Under the pieces are notes generated by a model. The model searched no databases. It worked only from the letters and a program-made list of their open reading frames with translations, and was not told the DNA's origin. A stretch of DNA of 64,000 nucleotides from Citrobacter europaeus (lineage in GTDB: Bacteria; Pseudomonadota; Gammaproteobacteria; Enterobacterales; Enterobacteriaceae). Each line of letters starts with the position of its first letter. Position 1 is the stretch's first letter. This document shows positions 36,881 through 46,203 of this stretch, piece by piece. The translations under genes and the position numbers were made by a program. The DNA lies in assembly GCA_020099315.1 (NCBI GenBank), contig CP083650.1:2480001-2544000 (forward strand), given 5' to 3'.

Positions 36881-36943
36881 GAGTAACGCCTGTATGGTTG
36901 TATGTTTTGATTTGCATTAAGCTTTTTATGATTGGTATGACAT
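36881..36943 (-). promoter_or_regulatory. ydfI control region with GntR/FadR-type motifs
   Basis: Upstream of ydfI lie CATACAACCATACAGG (on the minus strand, about 36889-36904) and ATTGGTATGACAT (36931-36943). The first shares CATACAACC with the uxaB upstream region and CATACAA with the rspA upstream region. The second resembles an ExuR/UxuR half operator. RspR or a hexuronate regulator may bind here. Inference from motif sharing only. Confidence 0.35.
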
Positions 36944-36960
36944 CATGAAAAGCTGTGTAA

Positions 36961-36996
36961 TAGCATGGACGGCGTAAGAGACATCCATCCATGCTA
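36961..36996 (-). terminator. Stem-loop between ydfJ and ydfI
   Basis: TAGCATGGA (36961-36969) and TCCATGCTA (36988-36996) pair across an 18-base loop just beyond the ydfJ stop. There is no T-run, so it may be a rho-assisted terminator or a 3' stabiliser. Confidence 0.5.
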
Positions 36997-37006
36997 CTGT
37001 CTGGCA

Positions 37007-38386
37007 TCAGTTTGTCTGAGTCACCGAGCAACGAACCTTCTCGGCTTTATTCACCTCGGCAGCATCCTCAAGCACGCTCAGATCGCGGTCTTTCACTTCC
37101 GGCATCAGCAACGCGGAAATCAGACCAATCAGTGAGTAGGCGATGACCATCACCAGAATTGGCCACCAGGAATTTGTCATGTTGCAGAAGATACCTGCCA
37201 GAACCGGACCAAAACCAACGGCAACCAACCCGCCCGCTTCTTTTGAGATCGCCATGCGTGTGAATCGGTTACGGGCACCGAACATTTCCGCCATGGTAAT
37301 ATTTTCGAGAGCAAATAATCCCAATACGGCAAAGTTATGAATAACAATAAGTGCCGTCATAATAACGCCCGGGCTATACGTTTTATCCACGATAATTGAC
37401 AGCATCGGATAAGCCAGGATAATTGCTGAAATATTCAGAATAATATAAGGCAACCGACGACCAAACTTATCAGATAACCAACCGAGCAGCGGTATGGTAA
37501 TAAATCCAAGTACCGAACTAATCATTAGGGCATCGGTGGGTATTGATTTATCAAATAACAATGTCTGTACTAAATAACCGGCAAGAAAGGTTTGGATTAA
37601 CCCGGAGTTGCCCGCCTGACCAAAGCGTAAACCGGTTGCCAGCCAGAAGGATTTACTGGTAAACATCGCTCCCAGCGTATTTTCCGAAGCATTGTTTAAT
37701 GCCGACGCATTTTCTTCATCATTAACTTTCTCAAATACCGGGCTTTCTTTGAGATTCATACGTAACCAGATGGCAAAAATCATCACCACGACACTTGCCA
37801 GGAACGGAATTCGCCAGCCCCAGGCTAACAGCTCTTCGCGGTCAAGAGCGAAGAACATCACCGCCCAAATGGCCGTTGCGCTAAGGGTTCCACAGTTGGT
37901 CCCCATAGCAACAAGCGAAGAAATGATCCCGCGTTTACCTTTTGGCGCATATTCAGCAAGCATGGTACCCGCGCCCGAGATCTCAGCCCCTGCGCCAAGC
38001 CCTTGCACGATGCGCAGCGTCACCAGCAATACGGGGGCAAAGATGCCAATTTGCGCATACGTAGGCAGTACGCCTATTAAAGTTGTACAGATCCCCATCA
38101 TGGTGATAGTAATAAACAGCACCTTTTTACGGCCAATGCTGTCTCCCATTTTGCCAAATATAAATGCTCCGACGATACGAGCAATATATCCTGCACCGTA
38201 GGTACCCATCGCTAAAATGAGCGCCATCGCGGCAGACTGTTCCGGGAAAAATATCTCATGGAATACCAGCGCGGCACCCAAGGAATATAACTGAAAATCC
38301 ATAAATTCGAGCGCAGTTCCCAACCATCCGGATACGGCAGCTCTAACCAGATCCATCGTCGATCTTTCGTGCTTTTCTTGGTTCAT
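37007..38386 (-). CDS. ydfJ: MFS metabolite transporter YdfJ (intact)
   Basis: A 459-residue MFS proton symporter of the MHS (metabolite:H+) type: 12 helices, the motif A loop FGKMGDSIGRKKVLFITI near residue 77 and a second copy LGWLSDKFGRRLPYII. The LVRAAVSGWLGTALEFMDFQLYSLGAALVF opening is typical of the family. In K-12 ydfJ is split by the Qin prophage; here the frame is complete. It lies between ydfI and rspBA on the same strand and is probably the uptake system for their substrate. Confidence 0.92.
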   Translation of the reverse strand: MNQEKHERSTMDLVRAAVSGWLGTALEFMDFQLYSLGAALVFHEIFFPEQSAAMALILAMGTYGAGYIARIVGAFIFGKMGDSIGRKKVLFITITMMGICTTLIGVLPTYAQIGIFAPVLLVTLRIVQGLGAGAEISGAGTMLAEYAPKGKRGIISSLVAMGTNCGTLSATAIWAVMFFALDREELLAWGWRIPFLASVVVMIFAIWLRMNLKESPVFEKVNDEENASALNNASENTLGAMFTSKSFWLATGLRFGQAGNSGLIQTFLAGYLVQTLLFDKSIPTDALMISSVLGFITIPLLGWLSDKFGRRLPYIILNISAIILAYPMLSIIVDKTYSPGVIMTALIVIHNFAVLGLFALENITMAEMFGARNRFTRMAISKEAGGLVAVGFGPVLAGIFCNMTNSWWPILVMVIAYSLIGLISALLMPEVKDRDLSVLEDAAEVNKAEKVRCSVTQTN

Positions 38387-38439
38387 ATTGGCTATCTCTA
38401 AGAGGTAAGATGCGTACCACTTACTCGCAGTTATTTATA

Positions 38440-39459
38440 TTATTCAGAGAATGTGAGTAAAACTTTGCAGCAGCGCTGCTGATCTTTCTCAAACAATTCA
38501 ATTGCGTCTGTAACGTGGTGATAGTCAAAAGTATGGGTAATAAGTTGATTAGGATCGATAAGTCCGTTAACCAACCAATCAATAACAACCGGGAATTTGT
38601 TCGCATTTAATCTTGAAGAATAAATTGAAAGTTCTTTCCCGGTAATGCCTTGTTGAACAATCTGACAAGGTTCACTGGAGAAACCCATCAGAACAATCCG
38701 CGCGGCTGGCGATGCCAGCGTGATAGCCTCCTGTAAAATGGATGGATGACAAGCCGCATCCACGATGATGGTCGGTTTTAGCCCTTTTTCCGTCAGAAAA
38801 TCCTGCAGCGATTGCCGACTATTATTGATGGCCCAGTCTGCACCGCACTGCTTTGCCATATTCAGGCGTTCATCGATTCTGTCGGCAATCACCACTGTTT
38901 TTACTTTATAGACACGTTTAAGCGCCTGTACGGTGGTCAGCCCCATAGGGCCCGCGCCATAAATTAGTGCGATATCGTTCTCTGTTGGGTTAATTTGCCC
39001 TGTCACGTTTGCAGCGATGGTAAAAGGCTCCACCATAACGGCATGTTCATCAGGCACTGCATCCGGGATAGTCCAGGCATTTTTCGCCGGTACCACGGCG
39101 TATTCGCTGAAACCGCCATCGCGATGCACACCCAGTACCACTAATGACGTGCAGACGTTAGGTTTACCAATTGAACAGGGATAACAATGTCCACAGCTGA
39201 TGACCGGATCAACAGACACGCGCTCACCCATTCGTGAACAGTCCACGCCGTCGCCTACCGCATCAATTACGCCAAAAAACTCGTGGCCAATCACCCGCGG
39301 GTATTGTGCAAATGGATTGTGTCCGCGATAAATATGGCTGTCAGAACCACAAATTCCCGCCAGTTTCACCTTTACCCTGACCTCGCCGGCTGAGGGTTCA
39401 GGTATCGGTCGCTCGGCAATATTCAGCACATTCGGTTTTTCAATCACAATACTTTTCAT
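38440..39459 (-). CDS. rspB: Zinc-type alcohol/polyol dehydrogenase RspB
   Basis: A 339-residue medium-chain zinc dehydrogenase. It has the catalytic zinc region CGSDSHIYRG and GHEFFGVIDAVGDG near residue 60, a four-cysteine structural zinc loop (CGHCYPCSIGKPNVC) near 90, and the NAD-binding ALIYGAGPMGLTTVQALK near 165. E. coli RspB is co-transcribed with rspA; the reaction is unsettled, probably oxidation of a sugar acid or L-gulonate-like substrate. It lies 13 bases after rspA. Confidence 0.93.
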   Translation of the reverse strand: MKSIVIEKPNVLNIAERPIPEPSAGEVRVKVKLAGICGSDSHIYRGHNPFAQYPRVIGHEFFGVIDAVGDGVDCSRMGERVSVDPVISCGHCYPCSIGKPNVCTSLVVLGVHRDGGFSEYAVVPAKNAWTIPDAVPDEHAVMVEPFTIAANVTGQINPTENDIALIYGAGPMGLTTVQALKRVYKVKTVVIADRIDERLNMAKQCGADWAINNSRQSLQDFLTEKGLKPTIIVDAACHPSILQEAITLASPAARIVLMGFSSEPCQIVQQGITGKELSIYSSRLNANKFPVVIDWLVNGLIDPNQLITHTFDYHHVTDAIELFEKDQQRCCKVLLTFSE

Positions 39460-39472
39460 AGCAACTCACTCC

Positions 39473-40687
39473 TTACCAGTTCCACAATGTGCCATCTTCC
39501 AGGCGAGCAACGGGCAGATACGCAGGATCATACGGATATTTCGCCGCCAGTTTTTCGTCAAACTCGATCCCAAGACCGGGTTTGTCTCCTGGGTGCATAT
39601 AGCCGTTATCAAAGGTCCAGTTATGTGGGAACACTTCCAGCATCTGCTCGGAATATCCCATATATTCCTGTACGCCAAAGTTCGGCACCCACAGATCAAA
39701 GTGCAGCGCGGCGGCCATGCATACTGGTGACAAATCGGAAGGCCCATGTGAACCGGTACGTACCTGATACAGCGAGGCGAAATCGGCAATCCGGCGCATA
39801 CCGGTGATACCACCCGCATGGGTGATGGTGGTACGGATATAGTCGATCAGTTGTTCTTCAATCAGCTGTTTACAGTCCCAGATACTGTTGAACACTTCCC
39901 CTACCGCAATCGGAGTGACCGTATGCTGGCGGATCAGGCGGAAGCACTCCTGGTTTTCAGCCGGGGTTGGGTCTTCCATCCAGAACAGACGGTATTGTTC
40001 AATGCTTTTGCCGAAACGGGCCGCTTCAATAGGCGTCAGACGGTGGTGCATATCGTGCAGAAGATGTTCGTTGAAACCAAACTTATCGCGTACGGCAGCA
40101 AACAGTTTTGGCGTGAAATCCAGGTATTTCTCCGTTGACCACAACTGCTCTTCCGGCCATTGCCCTTTGGTGGCCGGTTCATAGGCCTGTCCTTTTCCTT
40201 TAGACATGCCGTAAGTGGTTTTCATGCCAGGTACGCCACACTGTACGCGAATGGCTTTAAAGCCCATCTCTTTATGACGCGCATAGTCTTCGAGTACGTC
40301 ATCAACGGTATGGCCTGTGGTGTGACAGTAGACCATAACCCCTTCACGAGAAGCACCGCCGAGCAACTGGTACAATGGCATATTTGCCGCTTTCGCTTTG
40401 ATGTCCCATAGCGCCATATCCACTGCGGAAATCGCCGACATGGTGACCGGACCACGACGCCAGTACGCGCCTTTGTAGAAGAACTGCCAGATGTCCTCGA
40501 TTCGGTGTGCATCCCGGCCAATTAGCTGCGGGCAAACATGATCTTTCAGATAGGACGCCACGGACAACTCGCGTCCGTTTAATGTGGCATCTCCCAGTCC
40601 GGTGATGCCATCTTCTGTCGTAATTTTCAACGTTACAAAATTACGCCCCGGACAGGTGACAAACACTTCAGCCCCAACAATCTTCAT
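39473..40687 (-). CDS. rspA: Starvation-sensing protein RspA (D-mannonate dehydratase family)
   Basis: A 404-residue enolase-superfamily acid-sugar dehydratase. The N-terminal capping domain ([21 protein letters not shown]) is followed by the barrel, with metal ligands in [29 protein letters not shown] and [11 protein letters not shown], and a conserved TRTGSHG-type loop seen here as [13 protein letters not shown]. The E. coli homologue was first described as affecting homoserine-lactone starvation signalling, but the fold indicates dehydration of D-mannonate or a similar acid. It heads rspA-rspB. Confidence 0.94.
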   Translation of the reverse strand: MKIVGAEVFVTCPGRNFVTLKITTEDGITGLGDATLNGRELSVASYLKDHVCPQLIGRDAHRIEDIWQFFYKGAYWRRGPVTMSAISAVDMALWDIKAKAANMPLYQLLGGASREGVMVYCHTTGHTVDDVLEDYARHKEMGFKAIRVQCGVPGMKTTYGMSKGKGQAYEPATKGQWPEEQLWSTEKYLDFTPKLFAAVRDKFGFNEHLLHDMHHRLTPIEAARFGKSIEQYRLFWMEDPTPAENQECFRLIRQHTVTPIAVGEVFNSIWDCKQLIEEQLIDYIRTTITHAGGITGMRRIADFASLYQVRTGSHGPSDLSPVCMAAALHFDLWVPNFGVQEYMGYSEQMLEVFPHNWTFDNGYMHPGDKPGLGIEFDEKLAAKYPYDPAYLPVARLEDGTLWNW

Positions 40688-40746
40688 TTTTTATCCCTTA
40701 CATCTGTTCTTGTGATGCAGGAAATTTACCCAACTGAGCTACTACC

Positions 40747-40756
40747 ATACAAGTAT
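40747..40756 (-). promoter_or_regulatory. Candidate RspR operator at the rspA promoter
   Basis: On the minus strand ATAC-tt-GTAT is a small dyad that overlaps a -10-like TATACT. A repressor bound there would block rspAB. RspR is the obvious candidate because it is the local GntR-type regulator. Confidence 0.4.
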
Positions 40757-40784
40757 AATGATCAAAAAAGCGCTGATTGATCAC

Positions 40785-40805
40785 AAAAAAGGCGCTATGC
40801 GCGCC
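40785..40805 (-). terminator. Terminator at the end of ynfA
   Basis: GGCGC-gcata-GCGCC followed by six Ts on the minus strand overlaps the last ynfA codons and stops its message before the rspA promoter. Confidence 0.85.
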
Positions 40806-41121
40806 CCCATCCAGCCACAATGATCAGCATGCCGCACAGCGCCACCACCGCGCCTGACCAGTCATACAGGCTCAATTTTACGCCATCGACAATGCGTAGC
40901 CATAGCAGCGCGGTCACCACGTACACCCCGCCATAGGCTGCATAAACACGTCCGCTTGCTGCCGGATGCAGCGTCAGCAACCAGACGAATAACGCCAGTG
41001 ACACCCCGGCGGGTATCAGTAGCCAGGCCGTAGCCCCTCGCTTAAGCCAGAGCCAGGGTAAAAAGCAGCCAATGATTTCGCATAATGCGGTGACGAAAAA
41101 AAGCAAAGTAGTCTTAAGCAT
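40795..41121 (-). CDS. ynfA: Small multidrug-resistance-like membrane protein YnfA
   Basis: A 108-residue inner-membrane protein with four helices (UPF0060, SMR-related), as in E. coli YnfA. It starts [25 protein letters not shown], with the acidic residue at position 15 that SMR exporters use for proton and drug coupling. YnfA of Shigella has been reported to export dyes and disinfectants. It is monocistronic with its terminator overlapping the stop and lies between rspA and ynfB, as in K-12. Confidence 0.93.
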   Translation of the reverse strand: MLKTTLLFFVTALCEIIGCFLPWLWLKRGATAWLLIPAGVSLALFVWLLTLHPAASGRVYAAYGGVYVVTALLWLRIVDGVKLSLYDWSGAVVALCGMLIIVAGWGRA

Positions 41122-41274
41122 TGATGTTATTCAGTTACCTTAGGTTTAAGCATGATACGACAGAATATTGCCAGCGTATCCATATCCGCTGAGTGGGTAT
41201 GCCCGGAAGCCGGAATAGTGTAGAATTTAACCCTGTTTTATCGTTTTTTCCCTTTCCCATAAAAGGAATTCGCC

Positions 41275-41616
41275 ATGAAAATTACACTGACCAAACGCCT
41301 GTGCCTGACGGCTATGCTGACGCTGGCTGCGGCTGTGTACACCTCTTCCGCATTCGCTGAAACCAGTAAACTGATCATTGAATCCGGAGACAGTGCGCAA
41401 AGTCGTCAACAGGCAGCAATGGAAAAGGAACAATGGAACGATACGCGTCAGCTACGCCAGAAAGTTAATAAACGTGTAGAGAAAGAGTGGGACAAAACCG
41501 ACGCGGCGTTCGATAGCCGTGATAAGTGCGAACAGAGCGCTAATATTAATGCGTACTGGGAACCCAACACCCTGCGCTGCCTTGACCGCCGTACTGGCCG
41601 CACCGTTGCCCCATAA
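41275..41616 (+). CDS. ynfB: DUF1283 secreted protein YnfB
   Basis: A 113-residue protein with a Sec signal peptide (residues 1-28, ending SSAFA) and a charged, helical mature part rich in Lys and Glu ([25 protein letters not shown]) with a C-terminal pair of cysteines ([18 protein letters not shown]) likely to form a disulfide. It matches E. coli YnfB; the function is unknown. It lies 35 bases upstream of speG on the same strand, so the two are probably co-transcribed. Confidence 0.92.
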   Translation: MKITLTKRLCLTAMLTLAAAVYTSSAFAETSKLIIESGDSAQSRQQAAMEKEQWNDTRQLRQKVNKRVEKEWDKTDAAFDSRDKCEQSANINAYWEPNTLRCLDRRTGRTVAP

Positions 41617-41651
41617 TCATTGCACGTTGAAGGATATTGAAAGGATACGAT

Positions 41652-42212
41652 ATGACTAGCGCCCTCAGTGTTAAGTTGCGCCCGCTGGAGCGTGAAGATT
41701 TACGATTCGTCCATCAGCTTGATAATAACGCCAGCGTAATGCGTTACTGGTTTGAAGAACCTTACGAAGCGTTTGTTGAGCTGTCAGACCTGTACGACAA
41801 GCATATTCACGACCAAAGCGAACGTCGCTTCGTGGTGGAGTGTGACGGTGAAAAAGCCGGTCTGGTGGAGCTGGTTGAAATTAACCATGTGCACCGTCGG
41901 GCCGAATTCCAGATCATTATTTCGCCTGACTATCAGGGCAAAGGTCTGGCAACGCGCGCGGCAAAGCTGGCAATGGATTACGGCTTTACCGTACTCAACT
42001 TATATAAGCTGTATCTGATCGTTGATAAAGAGAACGAAAAAGCCATCCATATCTATCGTAAACTCGGCTTTATGGTCGAAGGTGAGCTGATTCATGAATT
42101 CTTTATCAACGGCCAATACCGCAACACTATCCGCATGTGCATCTTCCAGCAGCAGTATCTGGCAGAACATAAAACGTCAGGTCCTAACCTGTTGCAACCT
42201 ACCGCTCAGTAA
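41652..42212 (+). CDS. speG: Spermidine N1-acetyltransferase
   Basis: A 186-residue GNAT enzyme that acetylates spermidine and spermine and so relieves polyamine toxicity; E. coli SpeG has the same length and forms a dodecamer with allosteric polyamine sites. The motif A region [25 protein letters not shown] (acetyl-CoA pyrophosphate loop QGKGLA) lies near residue 90, and the end pattern [20 protein letters not shown] is typical. The start is ATG 41652 ([12 protein letters not shown]), behind AAAGGAT. It links to the putrescine genes sad/ptrR elsewhere in the window. Confidence 0.96.
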   Translation: MTSALSVKLRPLEREDLRFVHQLDNNASVMRYWFEEPYEAFVELSDLYDKHIHDQSERRFVVECDGEKAGLVELVEINHVHRRAEFQIIISPDYQGKGLATRAAKLAMDYGFTVLNLYKLYLIVDKENEKAIHIYRKLGFMVEGELIHEFFINGQYRNTIRMCIFQQQYLAEHKTSGPNLLQPTAQ

Positions 42213-42218
42213 AGGCGA

Positions 42219-42929
42219 TTAGTAGTAATCGATAGTGTTTTCAATTGAGTAATGATGTTCAACTGCCGGCTTAACGCTCTCGTCAACGATAACGAGCCGG
42301 CAGTTGACAGGATTAGCATAGTCATCGTACTTGCACGTTTGTTTGACATTACCTAACGGATGATCGTTGAGCAGGCTCACTGCGGTGTAATCCAGTTTCT
42401 TCAACGGGTCGACCGATGGTTTGGCATCAACCTGCAAGGTATTGTCCTTATTGACGGTTGTTTTGCCCAACGGGTAGCCTTCCGCATCATAGCGATATTT
42501 CACTTTCATCTCTTTTCCCGTGGCAGAAACAACGAAACCGTTATCGTCGGTATCCCACACCACACCCGCCGCAGGCAGCTCTGCTAACTGGCATTTACCC
42601 TGTAAGCGGATCCGTTTTTCCAGCGTTTCGGCATCCCGATAATAGTTAGCATCCAGGACCAGCGCCATACCGGTATTGTTTTCGATATCATGCAACTCAA
42701 GCGTATCGAAGCACCCTTCCTGTGAGAGCGTACCGACAACGCGTTTGGTGACTTCACCTTTGTCATTAAGCAGCGTCTGGCTGAAATCTTTTACCGGCCC
42801 GCGCAGAGGATCGAAATCAAATTCATTGGAAAAACTGGCCATTTCCGGCGTAAAGGAATCCAGGCCTTTGGCGTTATCACACCCGACCAGTACGACACAC
42901 AGGAATCCTAACAGGGTCTGTTTCTTCAC
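42219..42929 (-). CDS. ynfC: Lipoprotein YnfC (UPF0257)
   Basis: The frame from GTG 42929 gives 236 residues, exactly the length of E. coli YnfC. The signal peptide KKQTLLGFLCVV ends in a lipobox LVGC with the lipidated cysteine at residue 17. GGTGA lies five bases before the GTG. The ATG at 42965 would add 12 residues and has no ribosome site. The mature part (FTPEMASFSNEFDFDPLRGPVKDF) is conserved, but the function is unknown. It is convergent with speG, with a 6-base gap. Confidence 0.9.
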   Translation of the reverse strand: MKKQTLLGFLCVVLVGCDNAKGLDSFTPEMASFSNEFDFDPLRGPVKDFSQTLLNDKGEVTKRVVGTLSQEGCFDTLELHDIENNTGMALVLDANYYRDAETLEKRIRLQGKCQLAELPAAGVVWDTDDNGFVVSATGKEMKVKYRYDAEGYPLGKTTVNKDNTLQVDAKPSVDPLKKLDYTAVSLLNDHPLGNVKQTCKYDDYANPVNCRLVIVDESVKPAVEHHYSIENTIDYY

Positions 42930-43034
42930 ATTTTTCACCGGGATAAGAAGATAATTCTCAATCATATTAGCAAATACAGTTATTTACACCAGAAATGCTA
43001 ATCTTAGTCTATATCGATAATAAAGGAGCTGATG

Positions 43035-43340
43035 ATGAAATACATAACAGGAATTGCCGCGCTCTTACTGGTAGTCGCGTCCCCGCAGGTTCTGGCGGCA
43101 CCGGCGTCATGTGAACGCGTGAAAAGCGATATCGAACAGCGCATCATTAATAACGGCGTGGCAGAATCCAGCTTTACGCTGAACATTGTCCCCAACGATC
43201 AGGCCGATCAGCCTGATTCACTGGTCGTGGGCCATTGTGCAAACGACACACATAAAATTCTCTATACCCGTACCAACAGTGGCAACGCCCCTGCCAATAG
43301 AACCCCAGCACAGGATGGACACGTCGCCGAACCGCAATAA
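43035..43340 (+). CDS. ynfD: DUF1161 secreted protein YnfD
   Basis: A 101-residue periplasmic protein with a signal peptide (MKYITGIAALLLVVASPQVLAA, cut after VLA) and a mature part with two cysteines (SCERVKSD and GHCANDTHK) that probably form a disulfide. It resembles E. coli YnfD, of unknown role. I use ATG 43035, six bases from AAGGAG; ATG 43032 is also possible and adds one Met. It is followed by a stem-loop and the ynfE promoter. Confidence 0.9.
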   Translation: MKYITGIAALLLVVASPQVLAAPASCERVKSDIEQRIINNGVAESSFTLNIVPNDQADQPDSLVVGHCANDTHKILYTRTNSGNAPANRTPAQDGHVAEPQ

Positions 43341-43345
43341 ATTAC

Positions 43346-43365
43346 ACCCTCCGTGCGCGGAGGGT
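43346..43365 (+). terminator. Hairpin after ynfD
   Basis: ACCCTCCG-tgcg-CGGAGGGT is an 8-bp GC-rich stem five bases after the ynfD stop. The following CACTCCAGTTT is only weakly T-rich. Confidence 0.65.
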
Positions 43366-43373
43366 CACTCCAG

Positions 43374-43488
43374 TTTGATATGCATTAATATGACATACTC
43401 ATAACCAGGTAAACTCAAACCATTATTAGCATGCTATTAATTTCGTTATAGAAATTAATATATAGCGATAACTATAATGGAGTGAGTT
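43374..43488 (+). repeat. ynfE promoter region, copy A of a duplicated leader
   Basis: This 115-base leader is clearly homologous to 46090-46203 before ynfF. Shared blocks include TTTGATA, GCATTAATA, GGTAAACTC, ATTAGCATGCTATT, ATATAGCGAT and AATGGAGTGAGTTATG. The two copies have drifted in the AT-rich parts, so the duplication is not recent. Confidence 0.85.
43375..43388 (+). promoter_or_regulatory. FNR box of ynfE
   Basis: TTGAT-atgc-ATTAA matches the FNR consensus TTGAT-n4-ATCAA with one change and lies at the start of the leader. ynfE is FNR-activated in E. coli. Confidence 0.6.
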
Positions 43489-45927
43489 ATGTCTGAAACT
43501 GAGCAATATGGAGGCATCAGCCGCAGGACGTTAGTGAAATCCTCGGCAATCGGTTCGCTGGCGCTTGCTGCAGGTGGGCTGTCGTTACCTTTCGGAATGC
43601 GCACTGCAGCCGCTGCGGTACAACAGGCGCTACAACCTGCTGAAGAAAAAGTGGTTTGGGGTGCTTGTTCGGTGAACTGCGGCAGCCGTTGTGCCCTGCA
43701 ACTCCACGTCAAAGATGACGAAGTCGTATGGGTGGAGTCCGATACGACCGGAGACGACATTTACGGTCAACACCAGGTTCGCGCCTGTTTGCGTGGGCGC
43801 TCAATTCGTCGACGGATCAATCATCCGGATCGCCTGAATTACCCAATGAAGCGCGTGGGCAAACGCGGTGAAGGGAAATTCGAGCGCATAACCTGGCAGG
43901 AAGCGCTGGATACCATCAGTGCCAGTTTGAAAAATACCGTGCACAAATACGGTAACGAGGCCGTGTATATCAACTACACCTCTGGCATTGTAGGCGGCAA
44001 CATTACTCGCTCCTCACCTTATGCCTCGCTGGTGGCTCGCCTGATGAACTGCTATGGCGGTTTCCTGAGCCATTACGGCACCTACAGTACCGCGCAAATC
44101 GCGGCGGCAATGCCTTACACCTACGGTTCTAACGAAGGCAACAGCACTTCCGATATCGAAAACACGAAGCTGGTAGTGATGTTCGGCAATAACCCTGCCG
44201 AAACGCGTATGAGCGGCGGCGGAATAACTTATTTCCTTGAACAGGCCCGGGAGCGCTCTAATGCCCGGATGATCGTCATTGACCCGCGATATACTGATAC
44301 CGCAGCGGGTCGTGAAGATGAGTGGCTCCCTATTCGTCCGGGAACTGATGCCGCATTAGTGGCGGGAATCGCCTGGGTCCTGATTAACGAAGATCTCGTC
44401 GACCAGGCATTCCTTGACACGTACTGCGTTGGTTATGACGAAAAAACCCTGCCCGTCGACGCGCCGGCTAACGGACACTACAAAGCCTATATTCTGGGCA
44501 ACGGTGATGACGGTATTGCCAAAACTCCGCAATGGGCTTCACATATCACCGGGATCCCAGCCGAACGCATTATTAAACTGGCACGGGAAATCGGCAGTAC
44601 AAAACCGGCATATATTTGTCAGGGTTGGGGGCCGCAACGTCAGGCTAACGGTGAACTGACCTCACGCGCAATCGCCATGTTGCCAATCCTCACCGGCAAC
44701 GTCGGCATCAACGGCGGCAATAGTGGTGCACGAGAATCAACCTACACCATCACGATTGAACGTATGCCGCTACCAGAGAACCCCATCAAAACCCAGATAT
44801 CCTGTTTTAGCTGGACGGACGCAATCGCCCGGGGTCAGGAAATGACCGCTACCCGCGATGGCGTACGCGGAAAAGATAAGCTCGACGTGCCGATTAAATT
44901 TATCTGGAACTACGCGGGCAATACCATCACCAATCAGCACTCAGATATCAATAAAACGCATGAGATCCTTCAGGACGACACGAAATGCGAAATGATAGTT
45001 GTCATTGAAAACTTCATGACCTCTTCAGCCAAATATGCCGATATTCTACTGCCTGATTTAATGACCGTTGAACAGGAAGACATCATTCCAAACGACTACG
45101 CGGGCAATATGGGGTATCTCATTTTTATTCAACCTGCGACGTCGCCTAAGTTCGAGCGCAAACCGATTTACTGGATAATGAGTGAAGTTGCAAAGCGTCT
45201 TGGCAATGATGTGTATCAACGGTTTACGGAAGGTCGTACCCAGGAGCAATGGCTTCAGTATCTGTACGCGAAAATGCTGGCTAAGGACCCCGCTCTCCCT
45301 TCTTATGACGAGCTGAAAAAAATGGGGATCTATAAACGCAAAGATCCAAACGGGCACTTTGTCGCCTATAAAAAATTCCGCGACGATCCGCAGGCCAATC
45401 CGCTTAAAACACCGTCGGGTAAGATTGAAATTTACTCCAGCCGACTGGCGAAGATTGCCAACACCTGGGAGTTGCAAAAAGATGAAGTGATTAGCCCGCT
45501 TCCCGTTTACGCCTCAACGTTTGAAGGATGGGATGACCCAAAACGCAGTTCTTTCCCACTGCAAATGTTTGGCTTCCACTACAAATCCCGTACGCACTCC
45601 AGCTACGGCAATATCGATGTTCTCCAGGCGTCCTGCCGTCAGGAAGTGTGGATAAACCCGGTCGATGCCCAAAAACGGGGGATTGCAAATGGCGATATGG
45701 TGCGGGTCTTTAACGATCGCGGTGAACTGCGCATCCCTGCGAAAGTGACGCCGCGGATCCTGCCCGGCGTAAGCGCAATGGGCCAGGGCGCATGGCACGA
45801 TGCCAATATGGCCGGCGATAAGATTGACCATGGCGCCTGCGTCAACACCTTGACCACTCAGCGCCCGTCTCCTCTGGCAAAAGGCAATCCACAGCATACT
45901 AATCTGGTCGAGATCGAGAAAGTTTAA
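43489..45927 (+). CDS. ynfE: Anaerobic DMSO/selenate reductase-type molybdoenzyme YnfE
   Basis: An 812-residue catalytic subunit of the DMSO reductase family. The Tat signal SRRTLVKSSAIGSLALAAGG lies at residues 10-29. A [4Fe-4S] site is formed by CSVNCGSRC near residue 58 with a fourth cysteine in VRACLRGRS. The Mo-bis-MGD domain has the serine ligand region HYGTYSTAQ and the usual VMFGNNPAETRMSGGG. It is exported folded, with DmsD as chaperone, and works with YnfG and YnfH. E. coli YnfE has been tied to selenate reduction. It is the first gene of the operon, with its own FNR-type box. Confidence 0.95.
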   Translation: MSETEQYGGISRRTLVKSSAIGSLALAAGGLSLPFGMRTAAAAVQQALQPAEEKVVWGACSVNCGSRCALQLHVKDDEVVWVESDTTGDDIYGQHQVRACLRGRSIRRRINHPDRLNYPMKRVGKRGEGKFERITWQEALDTISASLKNTVHKYGNEAVYINYTSGIVGGNITRSSPYASLVARLMNCYGGFLSHYGTYSTAQIAAAMPYTYGSNEGNSTSDIENTKLVVMFGNNPAETRMSGGGITYFLEQARERSNARMIVIDPRYTDTAAGREDEWLPIRPGTDAALVAGIAWVLINEDLVDQAFLDTYCVGYDEKTLPVDAPANGHYKAYILGNGDDGIAKTPQWASHITGIPAERIIKLAREIGSTKPAYICQGWGPQRQANGELTSRAIAMLPILTGNVGINGGNSGARESTYTITIERMPLPENPIKTQISCFSWTDAIARGQEMTATRDGVRGKDKLDVPIKFIWNYAGNTITNQHSDINKTHEILQDDTKCEMIVVIENFMTSSAKYADILLPDLMTVEQEDIIPNDYAGNMGYLIFIQPATSPKFERKPIYWIMSEVAKRLGNDVYQRFTEGRTQEQWLQYLYAKMLAKDPALPSYDELKKMGIYKRKDPNGHFVAYKKFRDDPQANPLKTPSGKIEIYSSRLAKIANTWELQKDEVISPLPVYASTFEGWDDPKRSSFPLQMFGFHYKSRTHSSYGNIDVLQASCRQEVWINPVDAQKRGIANGDMVRVFNDRGELRIPAKVTPRILPGVSAMGQGAWHDANMAGDKIDHGACVNTLTTQRPSPLAKGNPQHTNLVEIEKV

Positions 45928-45937
45928 GGACTACCCT

Positions 45938-46120
45938 ATGACAACTCAGCATGGATTTTTTATTGATTCCAGCCGTTGCAAAGAGGACGAAACGTTCTCG
46001 ATGAGGAAGTTTTCAGGGCTGGCGCTGGGCTTAGTATTGTCAGTATTTGAAAGTCCATTTCGAGACACATTAATAAGATCGCCCCACACTTTGATACGCA
46101 TTAATAAAACATACCTATAA
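45938..46120 (+). pseudogene. Truncated ynfG copy between ynfE and ynfF
   Basis: The first 14 codons, MTTQHGFFIDSSRC, with the upstream AAGGACTA leader, match the start of ynfG at 48641 almost base for base (45925-45980 against 48628-48683). Then the reading departs from the ferredoxin sequence: the next residues KEDETFS replace TGCKTCE, and the frame ends after 60 codons without any iron-sulfur motif. It is a remnant of a second ynfG lost after tandem duplication. Translation of a short non-functional peptide is possible. Confidence 0.8.
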
Positions 46121-46203
46121 ATGGGTAAACTCGTCCTACAATTAGCATGCTATTTATTCATTATATAATTAGATATATAGCGATGATTTCAATGGAGTGA
46201 GTT
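46090..46203 (+). repeat. ynfF promoter region, copy B of the duplicated leader
   Basis: It is homologous to 43374-43488 over its full length and ends in the same AATGGAGTGAGTTATG start. It gives ynfF a separate promoter. Part of it overlaps the 3' end of the broken ynfG frame. Confidence 0.85.
46091..46104 (+). promoter_or_regulatory. FNR box of ynfF
   Basis: TTGAT-acgc-ATTAA keeps both half sites of the copy before ynfE, differing only in the spacer, which suggests selection to keep FNR control of ynfF. Confidence 0.6.
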
